From assembly GCA_029948255.1 (NCBI GenBank), contig JALIZF010001328.1:176754-240753 (forward strand): 64,000 bases of DNA, given 5' to 3'. Under the pieces are notes generated by a model. It did not search any database. It worked only from the letters and a program-made list of their open reading frames with translations, and was not told the DNA's origin. Below are positions 11,444 to 21,354 of the stretch, piece by piece. The position numbers and the translations under genes were made by a program. Within the stretch, counting starts at the first letter, position 1; each line of letters opens with the position of its first letter. The stretch comes from Telmatactis stephensoni (lineage: Eukaryota; Cnidaria; Anthozoa; Actiniaria; Isophelliidae).

Positions 11444-13726
11444 TTACATGATGTCAAACCCCCAACTATTTTTGTCAAGGATATTGTTAAACTGCTCCCT
11501 GAGTTCTACAAAATTTGAGTAGGTCGATGGCAGTTCCAGAACTGGTCCACAAGTATGGGCTATTGGCCTAGAGCCTAGTCCTTCAACTTTGACAAAATGC
11601 ACTTCAATAGGATTAGCAATCATGATGTCAGCAGCTGTTGTGAACCTCAAAAACTGAAGTAACTTGCTTTCATCCAAGCCTCTAATGTAGCGCTGCAAAA
11701 ACTTATATGCATCTCTTTCAGCATCTGTGTTAGGCTGGGCACTTAAGTTGTTTAAAACTTTCTTTGTGGTTGGCCTAATTGTATCATAAAGTTTATGCAA
11801 CTGCGCAGATGTCTTGAATGGTTCAAAACATTTCAGTTCTTTCACAATGGGTTTAAAAGATGCAAGCATAACATGTGGCTTCTGTATCAGTTCTTGTCTC
11901 CCCAATTCGATGATGATGTTTGTTAGATTGCTAGATGTGATAATTGTTCTACATTGGAACCTGTCAAGGAAATCAGAAAGTTCCTCGTCTTCAGGCACCT
12001 GACCACTTCCCATATGTTTATCAATTAATTCTTCCTCATTAACAGACACATACTTTAGGAACGATTCCAGAACAACAATATCTGGAACATCATCATATAG
12101 GCAGTATTCCATAAAGGCTTTGGAAAGATACATGGGGTAGTAGTTGGTTGTTGTATAACCCTTCACGAGAATTCTTGCAACTGATTCCCATTCTTGTATG
12201 AAGTGATCATGTCTTACAAATGGCACTCTTTCACGCTCTCCTATAGTAAAAGAATTGGCAAATTCCTTCCAAAAGAGAGTATATACTTCTCTGTCAATTC
12301 CTTCACCAACTCCTTCTTCTACTTCACCCTTCTCATTGACTATCTGGAATGTTATGTTTGCTTTAAATACATCTTCACTTCTAAAATGTTTGATCATGTC
12401 TGTGCATATTTTACTCCTGTGTACTGGTATCAATCTACATATAGGGATGGAGTCTGGTATTTCATCTGCTTGTGGTGTCAAAGTGGTTGGTGTGGATGGC
12501 ATTGCTGCAGTTGTAGCAGTAGATGATATTGATGTTGTTGCAGTAATTGATGTAGATGACAAAGGTGTTGTAATAGCAGGACTAGATGACATTGGTGTTG
12601 ATGTAGATGACATTGTTGTTGCCACACTAGTTGAAGATGATGATGCTGTAGTTGTTGAAGTATTTGAAGATGATGATATCACTGTTGAAAATGCTGTGGT
12701 AGTCGAAGTTGAACTGGAAATAGATAAATTGCTTGACAGGTGAGCGAGTCTATATTGTCGAATCTTTTCAACATTAAATTCATCTTCATCACTACAGCTG
12801 GAGTCTTTGTCTTGATGTTTAACTTCTGTTCTGGATGAATTCTTGGAAGAATCAGCAAGCACACAAGCAGCATATGCCTTGTTTTGCTCACAGCGAATGC
12901 AAGTTTCCCCCTTTTTATAAGTACAACAACAAGTGTCACAAATAAGTAATGAGTTTGAGCTTGCAATGGTCGATAAGCTGTTCGTACTTGCAGGAGTTGA
13001 TGACCTTGTCCTTCCAGTGAATAATCTTGTACTTGCAGTAGATGCAGAGCTTGAACTCACAACAGTTGAGCTGCTTATCTGACTTGCATTTGATGAGTTT
13101 TTAGTCAGGCCATGGTCTGTGTTTATAAAGTTATCACCTAAGACCATCAAATCGTCATCATCTTCAAATTCATCACCTAGAAGAGTCAAAGGTTGAGTTC
13201 TTAAGTAGAAATAAGTAGACGATGGATACAAGCCATTGGCTTTAAAATACTCAGCAACAGTTCCACCACCGGGAAATTCAAAAATCCCGGTCTTACTCGA
13301 GTCACAAACGGTGACAGCCATGTCACTTAATTTACCGGCGAAATTATTACAGCCATTTGGAAAAAAGAGGGCAGATGCTTTTTGCTCGATTCCCTTTAGG
13401 GTAAGAGGCTCTGAGTCGTAATAACATATAAACCTATGGCCACCACCATTCTTTTGTTTCACTTGAACGAAATCTTTATCTGAGGCATTGTAGTGTAACC
13501 ATCTAACTTGTAGTCGGTGTTCTTTGTCAACACGTGGACGGGTGTTCGAAGATTTCCCGGCTTGACGGATTTTATCGAGTATCTTGCTCATTCGAGCTTG
13601 AGTTCGACTTGGACGGCTTTGCTCCTTTTTACTTTTGCTTAGGTCACTATTATCTTTTTCAGGTTTTTGATTACTCATCTGTCTTTGCACCTCCTCTCTG
13701 ACAGCTTCCTTAATCACTGAATCCAT
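11444..13726 (-). CDS. HECT-type E3 ubiquitin-ligase-like protein carried by the transposon
   Basis: Frame of 760 residues from the first ATG at 13726; it stays open another 18 codons into the inverted repeat, so an upstream non-coding or spliced start is possible. Order: a basic coiled N-terminus, a conserved globular segment (about residues 70-180), a Cys-rich motif CDTCCCTYKKGETC-x2-C, a long Ser/Thr low-complexity linker, then a HECT-like C-terminal half. The HECT part has EGVGEGIDREVYTLFW near its start. At the very end it has the HTCGPVLELP motif with the catalytic cysteine about 34 residues from the C-terminus. Active HECT enzymes pass ubiquitin from E2 to substrate through this Cys. 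All key features seem present. It converges on the transposase gene and is in the same element. Confidence 0.82.
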   Translation of the reverse strand: MDSVIKEAVREEVQRQMSNQKPEKDNSDLSKSKKEQSRPSRTQARMSKILDKIRQAGKSSNTRPRVDKEHRLQVRWLHYNASDKDFVQVKQKNGGGHRFICYYDSEPLTLKGIEQKASALFFPNGCNNFAGKLSDMAVTVCDSSKTGIFEFPGGGTVAEYFKANGLYPSSTYFYLRTQPLTLLGDEFEDDDDLMVLGDNFINTDHGLTKNSSNASQISSSTVVSSSSASTASTRLFTGRTRSSTPASTNSLSTIASSNSLLICDTCCCTYKKGETCIRCEQNKAYAACVLADSSKNSSRTEVKHQDKDSSCSDEDEFNVEKIRQYRLAHLSSNLSISSSTSTTTAFSTVISSSSNTSTTTASSSSTSVATTMSSTSTPMSSSPAITTPLSSTSITATTSISSTATTAAMPSTPTTLTPQADEIPDSIPICRLIPVHRSKICTDMIKHFRSEDVFKANITFQIVNEKGEVEEGVGEGIDREVYTLFWKEFANSFTIGERERVPFVRHDHFIQEWESVARILVKGYTTTNYYPMYLSKAFMEYCLYDDVPDIVVLESFLKYVSVNEEELIDKHMGSGQVPEDEELSDFLDRFQCRTIITSSNLTNIIIELGRQELIQKPHVMLASFKPIVKELKCFEPFKTSAQLHKLYDTIRPTTKKVLNNLSAQPNTDAERDAYKFLQRYIRGLDESKLLQFLRFTTAADIMIANPIEVHFVKVEGLGSRPIAHTCGPVLELPSTYSNFVELREQFNNILDKNSWGFDIM

Positions 13727-13773
13727 CCTTTTATACAGTAAGACTGACAACAACTCTTCGCTTTCAGACTGCA

Positions 13774-14052
13774 AAATCAATATGGCGGCTTGTATAAACG
13801 GCGTTGGGGACTGAGATCTAGAGATATGGGATTCCTGTGGTAGGCCAAAAAATACTAGACTGTCAAAAATATAATTAAACTGCGGCGAAAAAAACTATAC
13901 TAGACTGTAAAAAACTTAAACTGGACTGTGAAAAAGTTAAACTGGACTGTGAAAAACTTAAACTGGACTGTGAAAAACTTAAACTGGACTGTGAAAATTC
14001 TAACTGGACTGTGAAAATTCTAACTGGACTGTGAGCTTTCTGGGCCATCGTA
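13774..14052. repeat. Right terminal inverted repeat with subterminal tandem units
   Basis: Inverted match to 8408-8673, with six or seven copies of the AACTGGACTGTGAAAA-type unit, more than the left arm. The HECT gene begins at or inside its inner edge. Confidence 0.85.
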
Positions 14053-14058
14053 TACTTC
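14053..14058. repeat. Right target-site duplication TACTTC
   Basis: Exact copy of 8402-8407 directly after the terminal CCATCGTA of the element. Confidence 0.85.
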
Positions 14059-14738
14059 ACTGGTTGGTTTAATTCAAGTTTGTCGAACTGTTTTTAATAT
14101 CGTTTGAAAAATTGTCTTAAACACAAAGGACATTCTATTTATCAACTATCTGCTGTCTCGGAAGTATTAGCAAGCTGCTACAAACTTGAAAGAAGCTCAA
14201 ATTCACACACAATTATGCAACTGGAAAAAACTTCATTTCAAGTGTTTGTGCTAAAGCGTTCTACAAACGGCCCCTTCCTATCGATGAATCACAACAGCAA
14301 AATGGAATTCCCAAGTATCATTTGTGATGAGATAAGTATAAACTAACATTCACAACTACCTTATAATGAACCCAACTAGACTCGTGCCGTGGCGTATCAG
14401 TTTTGGTATTTTAAATTCAATTGCGTTCTTTGTTTTCACCGTTAGACTCGTTAATTCTTTTAGAAATTAGTGACTGAGGAATGGATTAGACTTTGCAGCT
14501 TAGTTTATCTATTCAAACTCTCCTTCTGAGTCGATACAACGTGCAAAATGACCAGAACCTCATTTGCTACTGTGATTTTGGCCGCCATATTGGAATAAGA
14601 TTGTTTTGACATGTGACTTGAACAATAGATTTCGTGACATCAGCCGCATCTCCAGATTTGGAGAGAGTTCCGGACTGTTCTTTGCATAGTAGTTAGTGCA
14701 GTTTTGTACATTAAATTATGGTTTTCAAGAGTTTGCTT

Positions 14739-15401
14739 TTACAACTCTGCTTTACTCTTAGTTTCTGCTTTTGCCATCTTTTTGTGGGGCTCATCGCTGT
14801 TCTCGCCACTCTCCACATTGCAGTCCGTTGCATTATTCTTCCTTTCTTTCCTCTTGCTTTTTTTCTGCCAGTGCTCGCTCCCTCCTCTCTTTTGGCAATT
14901 TCTTCGCTGCATATACTTCATATCAGAATCGCTCGAAGCACTGTCTTCACTTTCTGATAGAACTGGCGTTTATTTAGACTTATGTTTGAGTTTTGATGTC
15001 GTGTTATCTTTGCTCCCTTTAGAACAGCCGCCTCTAGCTACAGATTTACCATGTTCTTCTTTAGTATGTATGAGCTTTTGGCACCAATTTATGATTGTCG
15101 CTCTCCTGGCTTTTTGATAATACTGCCTCACTGCAGATGAGACTGAAAACAAAATCACTTTTTTTACCTCCTCTCCTCTTTCCCACCCCTTTGTGCCATT
15201 CTTATCCATGCCTGAGTTATCATTGAAGCTTCTATTGACTCGGGTAATTTCTTTACTGCAAGAAAGGAAGAACGAAATTATTTTGGCATAACGACAAATT
15301 ATTCCAAATAAAGTAAAATTTGATGACTTACGTCTTTCAGTCTTTCGGGGAGTGAATCGAACAATATAATAATGTCTTATTGGTTGAAGTGTCAGCTCCA
15401 T
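14739..15401 (-). pseudogene. Lysine-rich open frame split by one TAA; family unknown
   Basis: One reading frame on the minus strand stays open from about 15401 to a TAG/TAA at 14739, except for a TAA at 14970-14972. Downstream of that stop the frame continues with an acidic-serine stretch (SESEDSASSDSD) and then a Lys/Arg-rich tail, like a nuclear protein C-terminus. Upstream it reads KARRATIINWCQK and a basic region. A possible intron lies within (donor-like GTAAAA, acceptor TTTTCAG around 15140-15165), so the true exon structure is uncertain. I cannot assign a function. It may be a decayed gene or a chance open frame in a pyrimidine-rich strand. Confidence 0.35.
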
Positions 15402-15486
15402 ATGGTCTCCAAATCCTTGACATTTTCTCTCGATACCAGAAAAAGGCGCTGGATCGATGTGCAGCTTTCACGTTGTCTTAGCGAGA

Positions 15487-15739
15487 TATACACCTATTTC
15501 AAAAAAGGTTGTCACCGCTAAGTGATAGGCGATAGGTAATAGGTCATTCCAAGACTGCAAAGCACTACTGATTCCTTAATTAAGCCATCCTAAATCTTTC
15601 TTTACACTCTTCCATCAAATATTTGGCTATTCATATGTAAATGAATTAGAAATCAATAGTGCTTTGCGGTCTTGGAATGACCTATTACCTATCGCCTGTC
15701 GCTCTTAGCGGTGACAACCTTTTTTGAAATAGGTGTATA
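15487..15739. mobile_element. Fold-back MITE, 253 bp, ends TATACACCTATTTC
   Basis: The arms pair over about 85 bp: TATACACCTATTTC..., then CACCGCTAAG..., GATAGGTAATAGGTCATTCC..., TGCAAAGCACTA, and the reverse complement at the right. The terminal TATA could include a TA target duplication as made by Tc1/mariner relatives. No coding capacity. Confidence 0.85.
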
Positions 15740-15740
15740 A

Positions 15741-15845
15741 AGCCTGGTTTTCAATTCGACGGAAGCAGAAGGGGAAGCAACATACGCAGACTCAGTGTAC
15801 TCAGTCTGTGTATGTTGCTTCCGCCGAAGTGAAAACCAGGCTTCA
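15741..15845. mobile_element. Second fold-back element abutting the first, about 105 bp
   Basis: AAGCCTGGTTTTCA at the left pairs with TGAAAACCAGGCTT at the right, and the inner GGAAGCAACATAC segment pairs with GTATGTTGCTTCC. It is a near-perfect palindrome with a short centre. It starts one base after the preceding MITE ends. Confidence 0.8.
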
Positions 15846-16058
15846 GGAGTATCAAATATTTTGCATAATTATTCCACCTATGGCAGACGAGTTGAAACAA
15901 GGGATTGCAGTTTTGAAATAAAAACTGCGTTCTAATCAATAATTCCATTACATATCAAACAATCATATGCCGTTCGTCTTAATATTTTGTGGGGCCTGGG
16001 AATTACTCATGAAGTCCATATTTGGAAGATATGCGAGTTTTCCCTCGGGACACACAAA

Positions 16059-16889
16059 ATGGCGTCTCATAGATCGACAAGAAGCGGCAGAGTGGGAAAA
16101 TCCCATCAAAATATGTAGATTTTACCCAAGATATTGGTCTTCCTTCTTCCCCTGCCAAAAAGAAGAGGCCGAAGGCAAAAACTTTGGAAGGTGGAGAAGA
16201 TTTTAAGGCGTGAAGATGGCCAAGCGTTCGTGAAATGGCTAGGATACGGCGAGGAGTACAACAGCTGGGTCTGCCTTGCAGACAATCCCGAATTGGCGGG
16301 CTTTATATCTGCTAATGCAGGAAATCCATCCAGCAGTGCTTTGGCAAATGTAGACCTGCCAGCCCTTGCCCCAGAGGAGCATGAATTTTGGCTTGTCAAA
16401 CACGCTGTGTTTGATGAGTTGAAATTCCGCCGTACTCCCGAGCAAGACACTGGTCTTGCTTGGCGGGTACAAGTGAAAGTTCCCTTTTCGAAAAAAGCTT
16501 TTTCGTCTTACTTCGGCAAAGGAACTTTCCCTCTAGCCAAGGAACGAGAACTTGATTTTTCGGGCGCTCGAAATATCAAGTTCTCCTGCACTGCTGATGA
16601 GATTTCCTCAGTTTTTGGAGCAGATATATTGTCTCGCCAATTCGAGGATTCCAGCACAGTTTGTGAAGTGGACCCATCCTCAAAATTATATGTATCGTGG
16701 GGATATGAACTGAGGGAGAATATCGACCACAGCTCATGTCCTCGTTGTACATATCATTTGGAGGACGAAAACAAAAGACCTTCACTGTGTTGTCCGAGGA
16801 AAATAGTACTGCCTCCCATTGCATATTTGCAAGTGACATTTAAAAAAAGAAGAAGAAACGTCATTCACACTCATGGACTGGTAAAGTAA
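16059..16889 (+). pseudogene. Chromodomain protein with frameshifted N-terminus
   Basis: ATG 16059 opens a short basic start (MASHRSTRSGRVGK) that soon hits TAG. The +1 frame continues plausibly with KIPSKYVDFTQDIG and a Pro/Lys segment. The original frame then resumes with a chromodomain: VEKILRREDG, FVKWLGYGEEYNSWV. So at least two small indels separate three coherent pieces. The remainder (about 200 residues) has a Cys cluster, CPRC...LCCP, and ends at TAA, or at a donor GTAAAG after 16877. Chromodomains bind methylated histone tails and are common in transposon integrases; which applies here cannot be told. No catalytic domain is visible. Confidence 0.55.
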
Positions 16890-16949
16890 ATTTTATTCCA
16901 TTTCTAGAAATATGTCAATAGAAGTACAAAGTGATCCTTGTTAGGTGTT

Positions 16950-17010
16950 ATACAGGGGCGGTGGAACCGAAGGTGCAGGGAGGGGGGGGGGGCGAGTGCA
17001 GTAAATTTAG
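16950..17010. repeat. G-rich repeat edge (CAGGGGCGGTGG start, then G tract)
   Basis: CAGGGGCGGTGGAACC followed by a long G run is typical of the end of a dispersed short element. No matching opposite end was found within 400 bp. The stretch 17010-19270 otherwise holds only AT-rich sequence and a microsatellite, with no gene seen. Confidence 0.35.
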
Positions 17011-17849
17011 GAGGACATTGCCCCCGCCCCAAAAAAACCTCCAAGAGTTGAAATTCCACTTAAATTATTACTGGACATCGGATATTTGGCGCATATAGTA
17101 GCAATGGTTTTGTACTGTCTTTGTGTCACCCAATCAAAAAGCGATTTAGAGGTAGCTCAATATCATGTTCTCTATGACATCACAGATTGCTTGATATGGT
17201 GTCATTATAAATTCTTGGATATAGATTTCAGAAGTGCCCCCTAGTAATATTTTGCTTCCGAAATCACTTAAAAATCCACCATTAAGCACTATAGAAGCTT
17301 TAATATTACTATTATTCATTATTATTATTATTATGGTTGGATGCATGCGTGTGCTCTCCTAAAAATTCCCAAACGAATCTAGCCATAATGCCGGATTTTG
17401 ATCATGCAATTACTTAGTGCAAATGGCCCTTTAGATACTGAACAATGATTAGAATGCAACAGCTAAAATCATGTGCCAGCCCATAATAGTGAATATAGAA
17501 GAATACAGACCCTTCTCCCTCATTAGGCTGCCTACTGTTTATCATGCACAAATATTCCTTGGGTAGGCATGTTGGGCTGGGTTTCTAAAACTGTTTGCTG
17601 TTTATAATACATTATACAATAATGTTCAACAATGATATTAATATGACTTTTTGTATTTGTTTTCATTTTCAGTAGTCCAGCTGAAGAGCTAAAAAGAAAA
17701 CAAGAAAAAACACACACAAAAAACAAACAAGCCTCAAGATCATTGGTCACTGGATACTTCTGGTTTAAATAAACCAAAAACCAAAACCGGCTCTTTTTAG
17801 AGCCACCAAATTTATAAAAGTGAATGGTATGGAATAGGTGCTTTGGAGC

Positions 17850-17898
17850 ATATGTACATACATATACATACATACACACATACATATGTACACACTTT
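17850..17898. repeat. CATA/TACA microsatellite
   Basis: Alternating CATA and TACA units make a short imperfect tandem repeat. The open frame across it on the minus strand is an artefact of the repeat. Confidence 0.8.
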
Positions 17899-19274
17899 AT
17901 TTTATCCTAAAAGGGCTTTTCAGAATAAAGGTTTACAATAGTAAAAAAATAGGCGCACAATATGCGCATGTGGCTATAGCCTAGTATTTTCATACATGTA
18001 TGATGCATGGTCATGAAATGAAAAAATAATTATGGTATTGTAATGATGAAAATAATTGTGGAGTTCCTGTGTTAAATTGAAATCAAAATTTTAATGTGGA
18101 AAATTTCAATCCAATTATTTGCGATGTATCAACAATATTAAGTAATGTTTTTGACTTGATAAAACAGAATTTGCAAGTTTATGAAATGGCTTTAAAAATT
18201 CCATCAATACAAAGTAATATTCAGAAAAAAATTCAAAGGAAATGTTGAAAAAAAAAAAAAATTATTAGCGAACTTCTTATAGTATTCTGATCATGCGGAT
18301 GGTGCACTATCATACATCACAGATTTAAAAGAATTCTTGTATTTGTTAATAGAAAGAGCGTCATTTGACTAACATTTTGGTCAGTTGATGATCTGTTGTC
18401 AGACTGTCCTTTATAGACTCTTTATGAGAGCTCTAATTAGTCTTCATATAAAATACAGTCACCGTCATTAGTATCCTTTATTAATTTTTGAAAAGCAGTA
18501 ATGAAGGTGAATCTTTATATAAAAATTATAAAATCTTTATATAATAATTCATCTTCATTAGTATTCTAATATACTACTAAGGAAGACTTTATGATGTAAA
18601 AAGTGTCGTGCATTTGATCAATAGGTTCTAACTGATTGGTGTTAGGGCTAATGAATGATAGATAATATGTTTTTGAAGTGTTTTTAAAGAAACCTTTATG
18701 TATATGAAATGAATGAGGTAAGTAGAAAAAGGAGAAAATGATGAATTACTTGAGTTCTGTATTGACTTTTATTAACATTACTGGTGTATACATTGATACA
18801 AGTTGTAACAAAAAATATGCTCAATCCATGTACAGATATAGATATAGATACTGAATCAATAAAGTAATAGCTCACTTTTGACATACTAGATAAGTGTTAG
18901 CAAAACTGGGGTAATTTGAGGCTTAGGGGAAAACCATGTGATATTTCTATTTTCTCCTATATAAGCCTTGAGTTGAATTGTCTCTGTGCATGATTACTTA
19001 ACCAACATATCAAAAGTGACATATTGTTTTGTTACTGATAACCAACAATATATCTTTTAAGTAAAACTTCACTTTAATGAGAGTATGTGAATTTAATTGG
19101 TAACTTTGCAAACTTTAACAGTATTACATATGGTATGAACATTAACAAATGAAATGTATTCTTAACATCAAAAGGTGTAAATTTGTTAAAACTTTAAATC
19201 AAACTATAACACAATGTTAAACACAAAATCTTTTTTAAAAGAATGTTTTACTGAAAGAAAAGCTAATGGTCTGC

Positions 19275-20679
19275 TTAAGTGGATAGGATTTTGATACCTG
19301 TGACAATCTTTTTAACTTTTTGATAAGTTATCTGAACTGCGGATAAATCTAATAAAAAATCTTCAAGCTGATCTTTGTCGATGCTTTCAATGTTGTGATT
19401 ATTATTTTGCTCCAAAAGGGTTTCAAGCATATTGTGAAACATGGTCAAGGTAACTTTCTCATTATCATGAGCAAATAATATATGACATAACCATAGCTTT
19501 TTGCAAGATGAAGGTTTTTGCTTGGTTTTACAGCTTTTACATAGAACTTTTGAAGACTGCATAGGTTCTACTTTTTTGGAACACTTGACACAAGATAAGT
19601 AAAAATTTACATTCTCTACTCCAACAATTTCACCCTTTGCTATACATGTGTTAAACTGCTCGACAGCTTCCTTTGGTATAAAGAGAGGGGTTTGAAAGGG
19701 CGTGGTTGGTGTAATAGACGTTGTATCATTCATGGCTGTGTTGATATAAATGGTTTCATTGAAAGAGTCTTTTTTAAGTCGAAAATTGTTAAAAATATAT
19801 GTCTCTCCTTCTTTGACTTTCTTAACATAATCTCCATAAAGAATCATTTTGACACTTTCAGTTGGATCTACCACTATGGTCTCAACCATCTCTAGTGTAT
19901 TGTTCTTTACTCTTTTAATGGGACTCATCATGAAAACCTTTGCTTTCACTGTGACAAGTTGCCCGACGGCAATTCTTTTCAGTAAGGAAAGTGTAATATT
20001 GGTTGTTGGTGGTAATTCTGCTTTTGAAAATGTAATATCATTACATTCTTCAACAGTGGTGTCATCACTGACCACAAGATCTTCATTGTTGAATTTGGTT
20101 TGAAAACGAAATTTTTTTAGCTTGATGGGTGTGCTTGTAGCTGAATGATCAATAAAGGATTTTCTTTTAGTTGGAGAAAAGCAGACGGTGCGAACATTCT
20201 TGGATTCCATTTGTAATTGACATTCAAAATATCTGTTGTTAATTAGAGGTGTAACATTGTGAACGTATCCAAAAGCAACATCTTCACATAATTTCTGCAT
20301 TTGGCTACCACTTGAGTGGGAATCATCTTTGGATAGTGATTCAATTTGTGACAGCATAGGTTTTACTGACTTTGGCTGTGAAAAAAATAATTAGGTAAAT
20401 GGTGAATAAAAAAGATAAGATGGTAGATAAATGATTTAGTGGTTATGTACCTCTTTTTCTAATTCCTTCACTTGGTCATAAATGGAGTTTGCATCATGTT
20501 TGTCTTGTGAATCTATTTGTGATGTCTCAGATAACCATGGCTGAGGAGGAAAAAAAATCAAGTGTTAAATGGGAAAGATCAGATGTAAAATGAATGAGGA
20601 AGCAGATATGTACCTCTTTTTCTAATTCCTTCATTTGTTCAACAATGGATTTTGCATCATCTTTGTCTTGAGAAGCCAT
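19275..20679 (-). CDS. RPA-like ssDNA-binding protein of the Helitron (three exons)
   Basis: Exons 20614-20679, 20451-20540 and 19275-20375 join in phase to 418 residues, starting MASQDKDD and ending at the stop before 19275. The two short leader exons encode similar peptides (SQDK-x-DA-x-SI...K-ELEKE), so one arose by exon duplication. The body has an OB-fold-like segment (LLKRIAVGQLVTVKAKV..., VKMILYGDYV) and a Cys4 zinc ribbon (CVKC...CKSC), the architecture of RPA1-like proteins. RPA-like proteins are encoded by some plant and animal Helitrons and probably protect single-stranded DNA during rolling-circle transposition. It lies downstream of, and in the same direction as, the helicase gene, with a 0.7-kb spacer. 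Confidence 0.72.
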
Positions 20680-21354
20680 TTGTTTTGGAAAGACTTGGGT
20701 GAGAATGTCTATTGAGAAAAGGAGTAATTAGGAAAGAGCAGATGAAAAATGAATAAAATATAAAGATATGTACCTGAGAATCAAGAGATGGTGGTGATGT
20801 GTTATAAAATTTAATGTTGAAAATATCTAAGTATGGTTCATTACATGTCTAGATGGTAAGATTGTTTTACTTGAAGTTAACAGAAAATATGGTCAAAGAA
20901 GATTTCAATATTCTGGTGTGGCAGACTTGAATAGCATTTCTTGATGTATTAGAGGTTGTCCACAATGCGAAATTCAGGCAGTATTTCTGGTCTTGCATCT
21001 CATTATATTAGATATACTGAATAAATGAAGTATTGGCATAAGTATGTAGTAGAATGTTTCTGCAATCGAGTGTATTTTCAATACAAAGTAATAATTTATT
21101 AGCTACAGATGGGTTAATATCATATTTAACTTTGCAGTTGCTTATCTACTTTTTAGTGTAAATGCGATAGTTTATTGTCATCGCTGAATGAACTGTATCT
21201 TGTATTAATTTCATTTTCTACAAACAAAGAATGTTATATTATTTGCTCAAAATATAGGTGACAATTTTAACTGCTAAAACAATTTATCAATATGCAAATG
21301 CATTTATGATCTGTAAAATATGTTTCCAAAATGTTAGTGTTAACTTGTGGAATA

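Larger units (their letters stand above)
8408..14052 (+). mobile_element. Complete IS3EU-like DNA transposon, 5645 bp
   Basis: The element is bounded by TACTTC duplications. Its long imperfect terminal inverted repeats start TACGATGGCCCA and run about 266 bp (left, to 8673) and 279 bp (right, from 13774). The outer part of each arm is a tandem array of a roughly 20-bp unit containing CACAGTCCAGTT. The inner part is a unique sequence holding the CAACGCCGTTTATA block. Inside are a DDE transposase (+) and a HECT-type protein (-) transcribed towards each other from the two ends. Both frames are open, so the element may be autonomous. A small MITE sits in the spacer between the genes. Confidence 0.88.

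Noticed and set aside
12194..12743. Plus-strand open frames opposite the HECT gene (Val/Asp-rich)
   Set aside because: They mirror the Ser/Thr low-complexity linker of the minus-strand gene.
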